A stretch of 64,000 nt of DNA from Chitinophagaceae bacterium (lineage in GTDB: Bacteria; Bacteroidota; Bacteroidia; Chitinophagales; Chitinophagaceae). The stretch is from contig JACMLY010000120.1 in NCBI GenBank assembly GCA_014379345.1, forward strand, positions 1 to 64,000, in the 5' to 3' direction. The notes under the pieces were generated by a model. The model saw only the letters and a program-made list of their open reading frames with translations, was not told the DNA's origin and ran no database searches. This document shows positions 7,446-17,701 of the stretch, piece by piece; position 1 is the stretch's first letter, and the number at the start of each line of letters is the position of its first letter. The translations under genes and the position numbers were made by a program.

Positions 7446-9101
7446 ATGAAACACTCTTTTGTAATAGGCGTTGATTTTGGAACAGACTCTGTTCGTTCTG
7501 TGCTCATCGATACACTTGATGGGAAAGAGATTGCATCAGGTGTATATTATTATCCCCGTTGGAAAGACGGCTTATTTTGTAATTCCTCCATCAATCAGTT
7601 TCGGCAGCATCCATTGGATTATATAGAAGGATTGGAGACCACCATCAAAGAATGTTTACAAAAATCAGGGGAAGAAATTGCAAGCCAGGTAAAAGCCATT
7701 TCGATAGATACAACAGGTTCTACACCCGTTGCCGTCGATAAATCGGGAACGCCGCTTGCACTAGTGGCAGGATTTGAAAATAATCCAAACGCCATGTTTG
7801 TGTTGTGGAAAGATCATACGGCAACGAAGGAAGCCGCTGAAATTAACCAACATGCCGAAAAATTCTCTCTTAACTTTTTGCAATACGTAGGGGGCATTTA
7901 TTCTTCAGAGTGGTTTTGGGCAAAGCTGCTTCATTTAGTAAGAGAAGATGAGGTTATTCGAAATGCTTTATATTCATTCGTTGAACATTGCGACTGGATA
8001 CCATTTTTACTGACCGGTAAGAACGACGTTCATGAAATGAAAAGAGGAGTATGCAGTGCAGGTCACAAAGCTTTGTGGGCAGCGGAGTTCGGAGGCTTAC
8101 CACCAGATGATTTTTTCAGTTCACTGGATCCATTGCTGAATGGATATATTTCAAAATTATTCACCGAAACCTATACTGCGGATCAGTCTGCCGGGTTTTT
8201 ATCAAAAGAATGGGCTGTAAGATTAGGACTTTCCACAGAAGTTGTGATCGGAGTGGGCGCCTTTGATGCGCATATGGGTGCAGTTGGTGGACAGATAGAG
8301 CCATACCATCTCAGCAAAGTAATGGGAACATCCACCTGTGATATGTTGGTAGCCCCTCAAACCGAAGTGGAAGGGAAATTAGTAAAGGGCATCTGCGGCC
8401 AGGTACCCGGTTCTATTATCCCTGGCATGATAGGCATGGAAGCTGGTCAAAGTGCATTTGGCGATGTATATGCGTGGTTTAAAAATCTTTTAAGCTGGCC
8501 GATTAAGCAATTATCCATTGATGAGAAATCAAAGCAGGAGCTTAGCGATAAAATCATTGCTTCCTTATCTGAAGAAGCATCCAGGTTACCATTAAACGAA
8601 AATGATGAATTGGCGATAGACTGGCTGAATGGCCGGCGCACGCCCGATGCAAACCACGAGTTAAAAGCCGCTATTGTAAACCTGAATCTTGCAACTGATG
8701 CACCCAGGATATTTAAGGCCCTGGTTGAAGCAACCTGTTTCGGCGCAAAAGCCATTGTTGACCGGTTCAATGAACAGGGAGTTCCCGTGAAAGGATTGAT
8801 CGGAATGGGCGGGGTAGCCAAAAAATCACCATACGTTATGCAGGTGATGGCCGACGTTATGAATATGCCTATCCGCATTCATCGATCAGAACAGACCTGT
8901 GCAGCAGGTGCGGCCATGTTTGCGGCAACAGCAGCGGGCATTTATGAGAAAGTAGAGGATGCGATGGCTGCTATGGGACAGGGCTTTGATACAACCTACA
9001 CACCTGATCCCTTAAAAACGGCATTGTATAGTAAAAGGTATCAACGGTATAAAGAGTTGGGAAATTTTATATCACAGCAATCAAGCGATGAGCAAATATA
9101 A
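7446..9101 (+). CDS. araB: L-ribulokinase
   Basis: This 551-residue FGGY-family kinase should phosphorylate L-ribulose to L-ribulose 5-phosphate with ATP in the cytosol. Family blocks match E. coli AraB throughout: the phosphate-binding VDFGTDSVRSV at the N-terminus, DTTGSTPV, NPNAMFVLWKDHTA, GGIYSSEWFWAK, CSAGHKALW, the catalytic-region GAFDAHMGAVGG with its Asp, MGTSTCDM and DWLNGRRTPDAN. Length is close to the usual 550-570. It is the first enzyme gene behind araR, and its last 14 bp overlap araD, which indicates translational coupling. Confidence 0.96.
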   Translation: MKHSFVIGVDFGTDSVRSVLIDTLDGKEIASGVYYYPRWKDGLFCNSSINQFRQHPLDYIEGLETTIKECLQKSGEEIASQVKAISIDTTGSTPVAVDKSGTPLALVAGFENNPNAMFVLWKDHTATKEAAEINQHAEKFSLNFLQYVGGIYSSEWFWAKLLHLVREDEVIRNALYSFVEHCDWIPFLLTGKNDVHEMKRGVCSAGHKALWAAEFGGLPPDDFFSSLDPLLNGYISKLFTETYTADQSAGFLSKEWAVRLGLSTEVVIGVGAFDAHMGAVGGQIEPYHLSKVMGTSTCDMLVAPQTEVEGKLVKGICGQVPGSIIPGMIGMEAGQSAFGDVYAWFKNLLSWPIKQLSIDEKSKQELSDKIIASLSEEASRLPLNENDELAIDWLNGRRTPDANHELKAAIVNLNLATDAPRIFKALVEATCFGAKAIVDRFNEQGVPVKGLIGMGGVAKKSPYVMQVMADVMNMPIRIHRSEQTCAAGAAMFAATAAGIYEKVEDAMAAMGQGFDTTYTPDPLKTALYSKRYQRYKELGNFISQQSSDEQI

Positions 9102-9786
9102 ATATATCAAAGAGGAGGCTTATGAAGCCAATCTGGAATTGCCAAAACTGGGGCTGGTCGTTTTCACTTTTGGTAATGTTAGTTCTGTCGATAGGAACCT
9201 GGGAGTCTTTGCCATTAAACCCAGTGGCGTTCCCTATGATGAACTTTCGCCCGAAAAAATGGTAGTGGTTGATTACGATGGAAATATTGTAAAAGGAAAG
9301 CTGCGACCTTCATCCGATACAAAAACACATGCTTTGTTATATAAGCATTGGGAGAAGATCGGTGGGATTTCGCATACACATTCAATATATGCAACCTCCT
9401 GGGCCCAGTCTCAGAGAGATATCCCGATATTGGGGACCACCCATGCCGATCACATCACAGTTGATATTCCCTGTGCGCAACCGATGAATGATGAAATGAT
9501 CAGCGGAAATTATGAACATGAGACCGGTTGGCAGATTATAAAATGTTTCAACGAAAAGGCATTGAACTACGAAGAAGTTGAAATGATCTTAGTTGGAAAT
9601 CATGCACCATTTACCTGGGGCAAAAACGCAGCGAAGGCCGTGTACAATAGCGCAGTACTGGAGAATATTGCCCAGATGGCCTTCCTTACGCAGCAGATCA
9701 ATCCATCGTCTCCGAGATTGAAAGACGCATTAATCAAAAAACATTTTGAACGCAAACACGGCCCGGATTCTTACTATGGTCAATAA
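9088..9786 (+). CDS. araD: L-ribulose-5-phosphate 4-epimerase
   Basis: This 232-residue class II aldolase-like epimerase should convert L-ribulose 5-phosphate into D-xylulose 5-phosphate, the entry to the pentose phosphate pathway. The zinc ligands sit in HTHSIYATSWAQ (His-x-His), with the following GTTHADH block and a C-terminal KHGPDSYYGQ tail typical of AraD. The start ATG lies inside the end of araB (overlap 14 bp). It is 9 bp upstream of galM. Closely related fuculose-phosphate and rhamnulose-phosphate aldolases share the fold, but the length, tail and operon favour AraD. Confidence 0.95.
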   Translation: MSKYKYIKEEAYEANLELPKLGLVVFTFGNVSSVDRNLGVFAIKPSGVPYDELSPEKMVVVDYDGNIVKGKLRPSSDTKTHALLYKHWEKIGGISHTHSIYATSWAQSQRDIPILGTTHADHITVDIPCAQPMNDEMISGNYEHETGWQIIKCFNEKALNYEEVEMILVGNHAPFTWGKNAAKAVYNSAVLENIAQMAFLTQQINPSSPRLKDALIKKHFERKHGPDSYYGQ

Positions 9787-9795
9787 AAAATTTGT

Positions 9796-10944
9796 ATGAA
9801 AAACAAACGTGCATTTTTATCAGTCATCATAATCTTTGTAGCCTGTAACAATGCGTCAGAAGAATCGACCGAAACTAAAACTTCAGATACAACCGCAGCC
9901 AAAATATTAACGATCACTGAGAAAAGTTTTGGTATATACGAGGGTAATCCTATTACACTTTATACCCTTAGGAATGCATCGGGTATGCAATTAGGCATTA
10001 TCAATTATGGAGGTACTATAACCAGTATTATTGCCCCCGACAAGACTGGAAATATGGGTGATGTCGTATTGGGTTTCGATTCATTAAGCGGTTTCTTGCA
10101 AAAAGGAAACCCCTATTTCGGTGCATTGATAGGCCGTTACGGAAATCGTATTGCCAAAGGATCTTTCACATTGGATGGAAAAAAATATCAGTTAGCCGGC
10201 AACAATAATGGCAATAGTTTGCACGGCGGGAACAAGGGCTACGACAAGGTTTTGTGGAATATCGAGAAGCAACCGGGAGATAGCAGCCTCAAACTAAATT
10301 ATATTAGCAAAGACGGGGAAGAAGGTTATCCCGGAACATTAAACATCCAGGTGATTTATACGCTCACAGCGGATAATGGAGTGAAAATCGACTATACCGC
10401 ATCAACCGATAAGGCAACACCGGTAAACCTTACCAATCATGCGTACTTTAATTTATCAGCAGGTGCAGATTCAACCATTCTTAATCATCAGTTAGAACTC
10501 AGGGCTGATAAATATACACCTGTGAATGCTCAATTAATTCCGACCGGTGTTTTGTCGGATGTAAAAGGAGGCCCTATGGATTTTACTGCCGCTAAAACCA
10601 TCGGCAAAGATATTCAACAGGTGCAGGGTGGCTATGATCATAACTGGGTTTTAACAAAAGATGGAAGCGGATTAGAACGGGTGGCCACTCTTTATGATCC
10701 GGCCAGCGGCCGTTTCATGGAAGTGTTTACAACCGAACCCGGACTGCAGTTTTATACCGGTAATTTCCTGGATGGAACGCTGACCAATACCAGGAATAGC
10801 CAGAAATATGGCAAGCATGCGGCGCTTTGCCTGGAGACGCAACATTTTCCTGATAGTCCCAATCAACCAGCATTTCCAACCACCATACTAAAGCCAGGTG
10901 AAGTCTACAGGCAAACCACGCTATATAAATTCTCAACAAAATAG
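9796..10944 (+). CDS. galM: lipoprotein aldose 1-epimerase (mutarotase)
   Basis: A 382-residue GalM-type mutarotase that should interconvert sugar anomers. The mutarotase core is clear: GRYGNRIAKGSF, NSLHGGNKGYDK, the catalytic His in LTNHAYFNL and the catalytic Glu in LCLETQHFPDSPN. Unlike cytosolic GalM, it starts with a hydrophobic signal ending in FVAC at Cys17, so it is probably a lipoprotein that works in the periplasm. That suits mutarotation of L-arabinose before uptake by the symporter at 12541. The lipobox is slightly non-standard (Phe at -3). It lies between araD and araA with only 6 bp to the latter, so it is part of the operon. Confidence 0.92.
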   Translation: MKNKRAFLSVIIIFVACNNASEESTETKTSDTTAAKILTITEKSFGIYEGNPITLYTLRNASGMQLGIINYGGTITSIIAPDKTGNMGDVVLGFDSLSGFLQKGNPYFGALIGRYGNRIAKGSFTLDGKKYQLAGNNNGNSLHGGNKGYDKVLWNIEKQPGDSSLKLNYISKDGEEGYPGTLNIQVIYTLTADNGVKIDYTASTDKATPVNLTNHAYFNLSAGADSTILNHQLELRADKYTPVNAQLIPTGVLSDVKGGPMDFTAAKTIGKDIQQVQGGYDHNWVLTKDGSGLERVATLYDPASGRFMEVFTTEPGLQFYTGNFLDGTLTNTRNSQKYGKHAALCLETQHFPDSPNQPAFPTTILKPGEVYRQTTLYKFSTK

Positions 10945-10950
10945 TTACTG

Positions 10951-12462
10951 ATGAAGAATAATAATTCTTTAGGGCGGATGGAAGATCTGGAAGTATGGTT
11001 CATTACCGGTAGCCAGCACTTATACGGAGAAGAAACGTTGAAGAAAGTAGCCGAGCATTCGGAGCAAATCTCGAAATCAATGGATCACTCCAGACAAATT
11101 GCGGTGAAAATACTCTTCAGGCCTGTGGTAAAATCGCCTGAAGAAATATATGCCGTTTGCCAGGAGGCAAACAGTTCAAAAAATTGTATAGGTCTGATCG
11201 CGTGGATGCATACATTCTCTCCTGCAAAAATGTGGATCGGCGGATTAAGGATTCTGAACAAGCCTTTACTGCATCTGCATACTCAATTTAATCGCGATAT
11301 ACCCTGGGGTGAAATTGATATGGACTTTATGAACCTTAATCAGTCTGCGCATGGGGACAGGGAATTCGGTTTTATCATGAGTCGTATGCGTTTAAACAGG
11401 AAGGTTGTAGTAGGTCATTGGCAGGATGAAAATGTTGTCCGTAAAATTGATATATGGACAAGAGCCGCAGCGGGCTGGAACGACTGGCAGGGTGGAAAAT
11501 TCGTTCGCTTTGGCGACAACATGCGATATGTTGCCGTAACTGATGGTGACAAGGTAGAAGCTGAAATGAAATTTGGTTACTCGGTAAACACACACGGCAT
11601 TGGAGATTTGGTAAAAGTAATCAATGAAACAGGAGACAGTGAAATAGATCAACTGTGTAAAATATATAGTGAGCAATATCAATTGACAGACAACTTGCGA
11701 AAAGGTGGGAGCCAGTACGCCTCGTTACGTGAAGCAGCAAAGATTGAGATCGGGTTAAGGAATTTTCTGCAGGCCGGGAACTTCAAAGGCTTTACAGATA
11801 CTTTTGAAGACCTGCATGGGATGTCGCAACTACCGGGGATTGCCGCCCAGCGACTGATGGCTGAAGGATATGGTTTTGCGGGCGAGGGAGACTGGAAAAC
11901 AGTTGCGCTTGTACGATTGATGAAGGTGATGGCGAGTGGCCTGAAAGGCGGCAACTCCTTCATGGAAGATTATACGTATCATTTTGAGCCGGGTAATGAA
12001 ATGGTATTGGGTGCACATATGCTCGAAATCTGTGAAAGCATTGCAGCCGAAAAACCGAAATGTGAAATTCATCCTTTAGGTATTGGAGGCAAGGCTGATC
12101 CCGTAAGACTGGTATTTAACGTAGCCGGTGGTGCTGCCCTGAATGCGTCGGTGATTGACATGGGCAACCGTTTTCGGTTGCTTGTAAATGAAGTAGAAGG
12201 TATAGTGCCTGAACATGATCTTCCTAAACTTCCCGTAGCCCGTGTTCTTTGGAAGCCATTACCCGATATGCAAACCGCTTGTACCGCATGGATATTGGCT
12301 GGCGGAGCACATCATACCTGTTACAGTCAGAACCTGACTGCGGAACATCTCGAGGATTTTGCGGAAATGGCCGGTATCGAATACGTATTGATCAATAAAC
12401 AAACGGAACTCTATCAATTTAAAAATCAATTACGATGGAGTGAAACAGCTTACAGGATGTAA
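10951..12462 (+). CDS. araA: L-arabinose isomerase
   Basis: A 503-residue isomerase that turns L-arabinose into L-ribulose, close to the 500 residues of E. coli AraA. The [13 protein letters not shown] opening, [31 protein letters not shown] and FMEDYTYHF (metal-site glutamates), GAHMLEIC and [10 protein letters not shown] (metal-site histidines) are all present. The ATG at 10951 is used, and an internal ATG at 10978 also gives a full-length enzyme. It follows galM by 6 bp. The gap of 78 bp to the symporter gene contains only a weak hairpin. Confidence 0.96.
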   Translation: MKNNNSLGRMEDLEVWFITGSQHLYGEETLKKVAEHSEQISKSMDHSRQIAVKILFRPVVKSPEEIYAVCQEANSSKNCIGLIAWMHTFSPAKMWIGGLRILNKPLLHLHTQFNRDIPWGEIDMDFMNLNQSAHGDREFGFIMSRMRLNRKVVVGHWQDENVVRKIDIWTRAAAGWNDWQGGKFVRFGDNMRYVAVTDGDKVEAEMKFGYSVNTHGIGDLVKVINETGDSEIDQLCKIYSEQYQLTDNLRKGGSQYASLREAAKIEIGLRNFLQAGNFKGFTDTFEDLHGMSQLPGIAAQRLMAEGYGFAGEGDWKTVALVRLMKVMASGLKGGNSFMEDYTYHFEPGNEMVLGAHMLEICESIAAEKPKCEIHPLGIGGKADPVRLVFNVAGGAALNASVIDMGNRFRLLVNEVEGIVPEHDLPKLPVARVLWKPLPDMQTACTAWILAGGAHHTCYSQNLTAEHLEDFAEMAGIEYVLINKQTELYQFKNQLRWSETAYRM

Positions 12463-12473
12463 TTAAATAGTTG

Positions 12474-12502
12474 AGGTAGTGTTCTGTGGCTACCTTATTT
12501 TT
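12474..12502 (+). terminator. weak hairpin with T-run after araA
   Basis: AGGTAG (12474-12479) pairs with CTACCT (12490-12495) around a 10-nt loop and is followed by TTATTTTT. The stem is short, so it may only reduce expression of the downstream symporter gene, or do nothing. Confidence 0.3.
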
Positions 12503-12540
12503 AGGAATTAATATAATAACCTTCCAACGCCTACTTGCAT

Positions 12541-14241
12541 ATGAATAACAAATTGGTATTTGCAGATTATTTAATTTTTATTATTTATTTCTTTATTGTA
12601 GCAGGTTACGGCTACTGGATCTATTTACGAAAGAAAAAAGCTGTAACCGATACACATGATTTTTTTCTCGCAGAAGGTTCCCTTACCTGGTGGGCAATCG
12701 GTGCATCATTGATCGCCTCTAATATTTCAGCTGAACAATTTATTGGAATGAGCGGTAACGGGTTTACGGTAGGAATAGCCGTTGCAGCTTATGAGTGGAT
12801 AGCAGCCTTTGCCCTTATTATTGTAGCAGTGTTTTTTATGCCCGTGTATCTGAAGAATAAAATATTTACCATGCCGCAGTTTTTAAAAACGCGGTATAAT
12901 GAAACGGTCAGCCTGATCATGGCCATCATGTGGTTGTTCATATATGTTTTCGTGAACCTGACATCTATCTTATATCTCGGCGCTGTTGCTATCGACAATC
13001 TGTCGGGGGGACAACATTTTCATATTATCATGCTGGGGCTTTCATTATTTGCGATCGTTATTACTTTGGGTGGAATGAAAGTGATCGGTTACACGGATGT
13101 AATACAGGTGTTGGTACTGATCATTGGTGGATTAGCAACCACGTATATAGCTTTGACAATGGTGAGCGAACATTTTGGACTGGGAAAAAATGTACTGGCC
13201 GGATTCAATAAGTTAATGGATGATTCTCCTGAACATTTTCGTATGATACTCGATAAACCCGGTCCTAATGCGCCGCAGGCTGAAGTAAATAAATATTTAA
13301 TGCTGCCGGGCATCGCCATGTATTTTGCAGGTCAGTGGATCGTAAACCTGAACTATTGGGGTTGCAACCAATACATCACGCAAAGAGCATTGGGAGCCGA
13401 TCTTCAAACAGCAAGAACCGGGATCTTATTCGCCGCCTTCCTCAAACTCATGATGCCGGTCATTGTTATGTTACCGGGAATTGCTGCTTATGTGTTATAC
13501 AAAAATGGGGGATTGCAGCAGGAGATGGCGCCGGGAGGAAATTTCAATGCGGACAATGCATACTCATCGATACTCGGCTTTCTGCCTACAGGCATCAGAG
13601 GACTTTCCTTAGCTGCGTTAACAGCTGCGATTGTGGCTTCGTTAGCCGGTAAAGCAAATAGTATATCCACCATTTTTACTTTGGACATTTATAAAAAATA
13701 CATGCGGAAAGATGCTTCTGAGAAGCAGATGGTTTGGACGGGTAGAGTAACCATTTTAGTGGCCATGATCATTTCAATTATTTTCACCTGGAAAGATTTA
13801 TTAGGCATCGGTGGAGAGGGCGGATTCACTTTTATTCAGAAATATACCGGTTTAATAAGTCCCGGCGTATTTGCTATGTTTATACTCGGTATGTTCTGGA
13901 AAAGGACTACAGGCGCTGCAGCCATTGCCGGTGTGATAACAGGATTTGTACTGTCCGTTGTATTCATCAACTACGCACCACAGTGGTTCGGAAATGAAAC
14001 TATCCTGTATACTGCATTTTTAAATAAAGATGGTGAATACGAGATTCCTTTCCTTATAGCCATGGGATGGTCGTTTGTATTCACGGTGCTGATTATGGTG
14101 ATCATGAGCCTGGCAGGGCCGAGAATAAATCCGAAAGCATTTGAGATCGACTCATCTATGTTCAAACTTAAACCTGCAACTACTGCAATGGTGGTGGTGA
14201 TCCTGTTGATATTAACGTTGATATACGCACGCTTTTGGTGA
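12541..14241 (+). CDS. sodium:solute symporter, probable arabinose transporter
   Basis: This 566-residue inner-membrane protein of the SSS (SGLT-like) family has about 14 hydrophobic helices, starting with ADYLIFIIYFFIVAGYGYWI. The family block FFLAEGSLTWWAIGASLIASNISAEQFIGMSG near residue 50 and the later GLSLAALTAAIVASLAGKANS block, a known sodium-site helix region, are both seen. It closes the arabinose operon, so L-arabinose is the likely substrate. Specificity cannot be read from the sequence. The ATG at 12541 is chosen over a TTG two codons before. It ends convergent to the susCD-FG-GAP operon. Confidence 0.88.
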   Translation: MNNKLVFADYLIFIIYFFIVAGYGYWIYLRKKKAVTDTHDFFLAEGSLTWWAIGASLIASNISAEQFIGMSGNGFTVGIAVAAYEWIAAFALIIVAVFFMPVYLKNKIFTMPQFLKTRYNETVSLIMAIMWLFIYVFVNLTSILYLGAVAIDNLSGGQHFHIIMLGLSLFAIVITLGGMKVIGYTDVIQVLVLIIGGLATTYIALTMVSEHFGLGKNVLAGFNKLMDDSPEHFRMILDKPGPNAPQAEVNKYLMLPGIAMYFAGQWIVNLNYWGCNQYITQRALGADLQTARTGILFAAFLKLMMPVIVMLPGIAAYVLYKNGGLQQEMAPGGNFNADNAYSSILGFLPTGIRGLSLAALTAAIVASLAGKANSISTIFTLDIYKKYMRKDASEKQMVWTGRVTILVAMIISIIFTWKDLLGIGGEGGFTFIQKYTGLISPGVFAMFILGMFWKRTTGAAAIAGVITGFVLSVVFINYAPQWFGNETILYTAFLNKDGEYEIPFLIAMGWSFVFTVLIMVIMSLAGPRINPKAFEIDSSMFKLKPATTAMVVVILLILTLIYARFW

Positions 14242-14262
14242 TTTGTTTTGAAGTGAATAAAT

Positions 14263-14325
14263 CTCCCAAAGGCGCTGGGGCGCGAAGAATGCCTATTGAT
14301 TTGCGTCCTGGCGTCTTTGCGAGAG
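14263..14325. repeat. inverted repeat between convergent operons
   Basis: The left arm CTCCCAAAGGCGCTGGGGCG (14263-14282) and the right arm GCGTCCTGGCGTCTTTGCGA (14303-14322) are imperfect reverse complements. The words GGCGCnnnGGCGC and GGCGTCTTTGCG reiterate. It sits between the symporter gene and the oppositely oriented FG-GAP gene, where a two-way terminator would be expected, but it lacks a T-run of its own. Confidence 0.55.
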
Positions 14326-14336
14326 TTTATCCTGCA

Positions 14337-17300
14337 TCAATTTTTTTGTTCCAACAAGGTATATGCGATCAAAGGCTTACCGTTGATACCAAAATAAATT
14401 TTATCCTTTATCTGAATAGCAGATCTTACGTCACCCCAAATATTAAACCCTGATTCGCTTTGTTTGAGATATTTGAAATTACCTTTTCCATCTCCGGCCA
14501 GTAAGATGCCGTAATTGGCGTCAAATTTACCGAGCCTCAACTTAGTATAACTGGTATTACCGCAAATCAACAGGTCGGTTTTTCCATCGGCATTAAAATC
14601 GAGTGGATTAATTGAATACACCGGTGAATATTGAACCTGATTTGGTAATTCCGCTATCTCAAATTTTCCGGATGGACTGCTTATAAAACACGTTGTGGTC
14701 ATGTGGTCAGCAACGAGATGCCCTGCTTCTTTCAACTCTTTACTCTGAAAAAGATCGTCCATTGTTATATCGGCATAGCTTTTAAAACTTGAAAATCGCT
14801 TGCGAAGGCCAGGCAGTTGACCGAGCAATTCATCGCGTGTAATGTATGGATACCTTTTTTGCTGAATATAAAAGCTAAAAACAGGATCAACGGAACCATT
14901 GTTATCGAAGTCCTTGTAGTACATATCCAACGGCTCTTTTTTCGAGGCTTTGAATTGTGTATTCAGCCCCATATTCCCAATAATAAGATCAGGGCGGTTA
15001 TCCGAATTAAAATCTCCAAAGGCTAACGTATTCCACCATCCGGTATAAGGTTCGCTGAAATATTTGGTACTGGTATTTTTCAGCGTACCATTTTCCTGAC
15101 GAAACACCATCACCGGCATCCATTCACCCACTACCACCAACTCATTTTTTTTATCAAGATCAAGATCAATCCAGGCAGCATCGGTTACCATTCCTGGTTT
15201 AGAAAGTTCCGGGCATATCTTTTCAGTTTGATCTGTAAAATTTCCTTTGCCGTCATTGATCAAAATATAACTTCTGGGGGTTTCGGGGTAACGACCCGGA
15301 ACAACCCTCCCCCCCACAAAAATATCCGGCGAACCATCTGCATTGATGTCTCCGATCGTTACACATGATTTGCTGCCACTGATTTTAGGTAGTCCATTAC
15401 TTGGAATAAAATTATTGTTACCATCATTAAGATAAAGCCTATCGTGAAGCAATGTATCCGATATTGAAAAATTATGGTACCCTCCGCTGGCAATATATAT
15501 ATCAGGATGTGTGTCAACATTTGCATCGATTATTGCTATGTCCGCATCGACAAAGGCTTTATCCCGATCAAATGCAGGAATTCTCGGCTTTAAAAAAGAG
15601 CCGTTTTTCTGTTGCAGGAAAATACTGGTCGCCTGTCCGGCTCCACCACCTATCAAAACATCTTCTAATCCGTCCATATTCAAATCATATTTTAACATGC
15701 AGGGTCCATCGTATGAAAATTCATGTATAAGGAGAGCCTGCCTGTTAAAGTCATTGATGTTTGAATCAAGGCTTTCATATTCTATTGCTGGTTTAATTTC
15801 TGCAAACCATTTCGTAGCCGGTTTGAATACTGATGTTTTATTTTCTGCATCTTTCTCATTCAGTTTTAGAAGTTGGTTTGCTTTCACATTATACAGTTTT
15901 TGTACTTTGCCGCTGTTCCAGATTATTATCAAAGAGTCCGTTTTTTCGGCATTTCCTAAGCCAAAATGAAGATTGAATGAAACATTAGAGAGATAACCTC
16001 TTGTAGGATTTTGTTCCAATGTTTGAATCTGTCCGTTGTGAAAAATTTTAAGTTTTGCACCCAAACCCTGCGTATTGCCGCCTTCGCCTGTAAGACGTAT
16101 CTGAAGAAATCGATTGCCATTCAGCTTTTGGGATTCATTTCGATAAATAAATGCAGGCTGATTAATAGTATTTACTACAAGGTCCAGATCACCATCATTA
16201 TCCAGGTCTGCATAAAGCGCTCCATTGCTGTTTGAAGGCTGGTTAATACCCCATTCCTGGTTTTTGTTTTGAAACCCAATTCCCTGTTTATTTTGAAAAA
16301 TATAATCAACCACGTTGGATGCAGGCATTTCTTTTACAATATTCAATACATCTTCCCGCCGTAGCCGTCCTTTTTCCCGAACATATTCATTCATATAATT
16401 TATGAAATCAAGATTGGTATAGTCCCGGTAATAACCATTCGTGATAAAAAGATCTTTCCATCCATCATTATCATAATCTGCAAAAAGTGCCGCCCAACTC
16501 CAATCGGTATTTGATATGCCAGCTATCTGCCCTGTTTCACTGAAAGTTCCATTACCATTATTCAATTGCAACATGTTTCGCATGTATTGATAATGAAATC
16601 CACTGCGTACATTCAGATCAAATTTGGGATAGTTATCAGGAGCGAGCAAAAGCTTTTGCCTGTGGTTATCTTCGGGCAGCATGTCAAGCGTAAAAATATC
16701 CTGTAGTCCATCATTGTTAATATCTCCAACATCATTGCCCATAGAAAACTGGCTGGTATGACCAATGCATTTTTGCAGGTCATTCCTAAAGCTTCCATCC
16801 TTATTGTTGATGTATAAGAAATCAGGTACAGAATAATCATTTGATACATAGAAATCCGGCCAGCCATCTTCATTGAGATCAGAGATGCATAAACCAAGAC
16901 CATAACTCAGTTCCGAGCCATTGATGCCGGATGATGTCGTAACATCCTCAAATTTTCCAGCTGTTTGTTTTAGCAATCTTAATCCTTTATCTGTGTTGTC
17001 CTTTTTAAAAAGTTCAGTAGTAGCTTCTACATTTTGTATGGGAAGATTTTTCGGGTTGTGATTCAGTAGTAACATATCAAGGTCACCATCCCGATCATAA
17101 TCCAGAAAATAAGATTGGTTGCTAAAACCAGTATTCGCCAGTCCATACATTTCAGCTTTTTCTTCAAAGCGAGGTGTTCCTGACTCGTCATTCCCCATGT
17201 TAATAAATAACTGATTCACTCTTTTTGCGGCCGGCATTGCTCCTGAATAACACAAATAAATGTCAAGCTTTCCGTCAGCATTGATGTCTACGGTATTAAC

Positions 17301-17672
17301 ACCTGTTTTCCAGGGGCCGGGTCTTCCTCCGGCACCTGAGATATCTGTTATGTCGTCAAACTTCATGCTTCCTTTGTTCAGGTAGAACTTATTATTGCCC
17401 ATGTTCGAACTGAAGTACAGGTCTATAAGGCTATCGCTGTTAAAATCTCCTGCAGCTACACCTCCCCCGTTATAGAAATATTCATACATCAATATATTTG
17501 TATTCAAGCCCTCAGAAAGTTCATTATTGAAAACCACACCCGTTTGATCAGGTGATAATAAAGTAAATAAAGGAGTCGTTTCTGCAGTATTTTTTTTATT
17601 GGTGCACCCGGAGAAAAGAATAACAATAAAAAATAAAATGAATTGAGATGAATGTGGTTTGATGGAATACAT
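14337..17672 (-). CDS. FG-GAP/VCBS-repeat and ASPIC/UnbV-domain lipoprotein
   Basis: A 1,111-residue exported protein. The start at 17672 opens a lipoprotein signal (MYSIKPHSSQFILFFIVILF, then Ser-Gly-Cys23). The frame stays open 19 codons further, but that part is the terminator hairpin and is rejected. The body has many calcium-binding-like beta-propeller repeats of the form DxNxDGxxDI (for example DINADGKLDIYL, DLNEDGWPDFYV, DYDNDGWKDLFI, DLDNDGDLDLVV). In the middle lies an ASPIC/UnbV region (RFLQIRLTGEGGNTQGLGAKL) followed by more repeats. No catalytic motif is seen. It is the third gene behind susC and susD, a frequent pairing in Bacteroidota, so a role in glycan binding at the cell surface is likely but unproved. 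Confidence 0.85.
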   Translation of the reverse strand: MYSIKPHSSQFILFFIVILFSGCTNKKNTAETTPLFTLLSPDQTGVVFNNELSEGLNTNILMYEYFYNGGGVAAGDFNSDSLIDLYFSSNMGNNKFYLNKGSMKFDDITDISGAGGRPGPWKTGVNTVDINADGKLDIYLCYSGAMPAAKRVNQLFINMGNDESGTPRFEEKAEMYGLANTGFSNQSYFLDYDRDGDLDMLLLNHNPKNLPIQNVEATTELFKKDNTDKGLRLLKQTAGKFEDVTTSSGINGSELSYGLGLCISDLNEDGWPDFYVSNDYSVPDFLYINNKDGSFRNDLQKCIGHTSQFSMGNDVGDINNDGLQDIFTLDMLPEDNHRQKLLLAPDNYPKFDLNVRSGFHYQYMRNMLQLNNGNGTFSETGQIAGISNTDWSWAALFADYDNDGWKDLFITNGYYRDYTNLDFINYMNEYVREKGRLRREDVLNIVKEMPASNVVDYIFQNKQGIGFQNKNQEWGINQPSNSNGALYADLDNDGDLDLVVNTINQPAFIYRNESQKLNGNRFLQIRLTGEGGNTQGLGAKLKIFHNGQIQTLEQNPTRGYLSNVSFNLHFGLGNAEKTDSLIIIWNSGKVQKLYNVKANQLLKLNEKDAENKTSVFKPATKWFAEIKPAIEYESLDSNINDFNRQALLIHEFSYDGPCMLKYDLNMDGLEDVLIGGGAGQATSIFLQQKNGSFLKPRIPAFDRDKAFVDADIAIIDANVDTHPDIYIASGGYHNFSISDTLLHDRLYLNDGNNNFIPSNGLPKISGSKSCVTIGDINADGSPDIFVGGRVVPGRYPETPRSYILINDGKGNFTDQTEKICPELSKPGMVTDAAWIDLDLDKKNELVVVGEWMPVMVFRQENGTLKNTSTKYFSEPYTGWWNTLAFGDFNSDNRPDLIIGNMGLNTQFKASKKEPLDMYYKDFDNNGSVDPVFSFYIQQKRYPYITRDELLGQLPGLRKRFSSFKSYADITMDDLFQSKELKEAGHLVADHMTTTCFISSPSGKFEIAELPNQVQYSPVYSINPLDFNADGKTDLLICGNTSYTKLRLGKFDANYGILLAGDGKGNFKYLKQSESGFNIWGDVRSAIQIKDKIYFGINGKPLIAYTLLEQKN

Positions 17673-17701
17673 ATCCTTGTTTAAGAATCGGCTAAAAATA
17701 G

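Noticed and set aside
8447..8878. A 143-residue minus-strand frame opposite araB
   Set aside because: Antisense shadow of araB, with no start signal or homology by eye.
15511..15969. A 152-residue plus-strand frame opposite the FG-GAP gene
   Set aside because: Antisense shadow of a repeat-rich gene.
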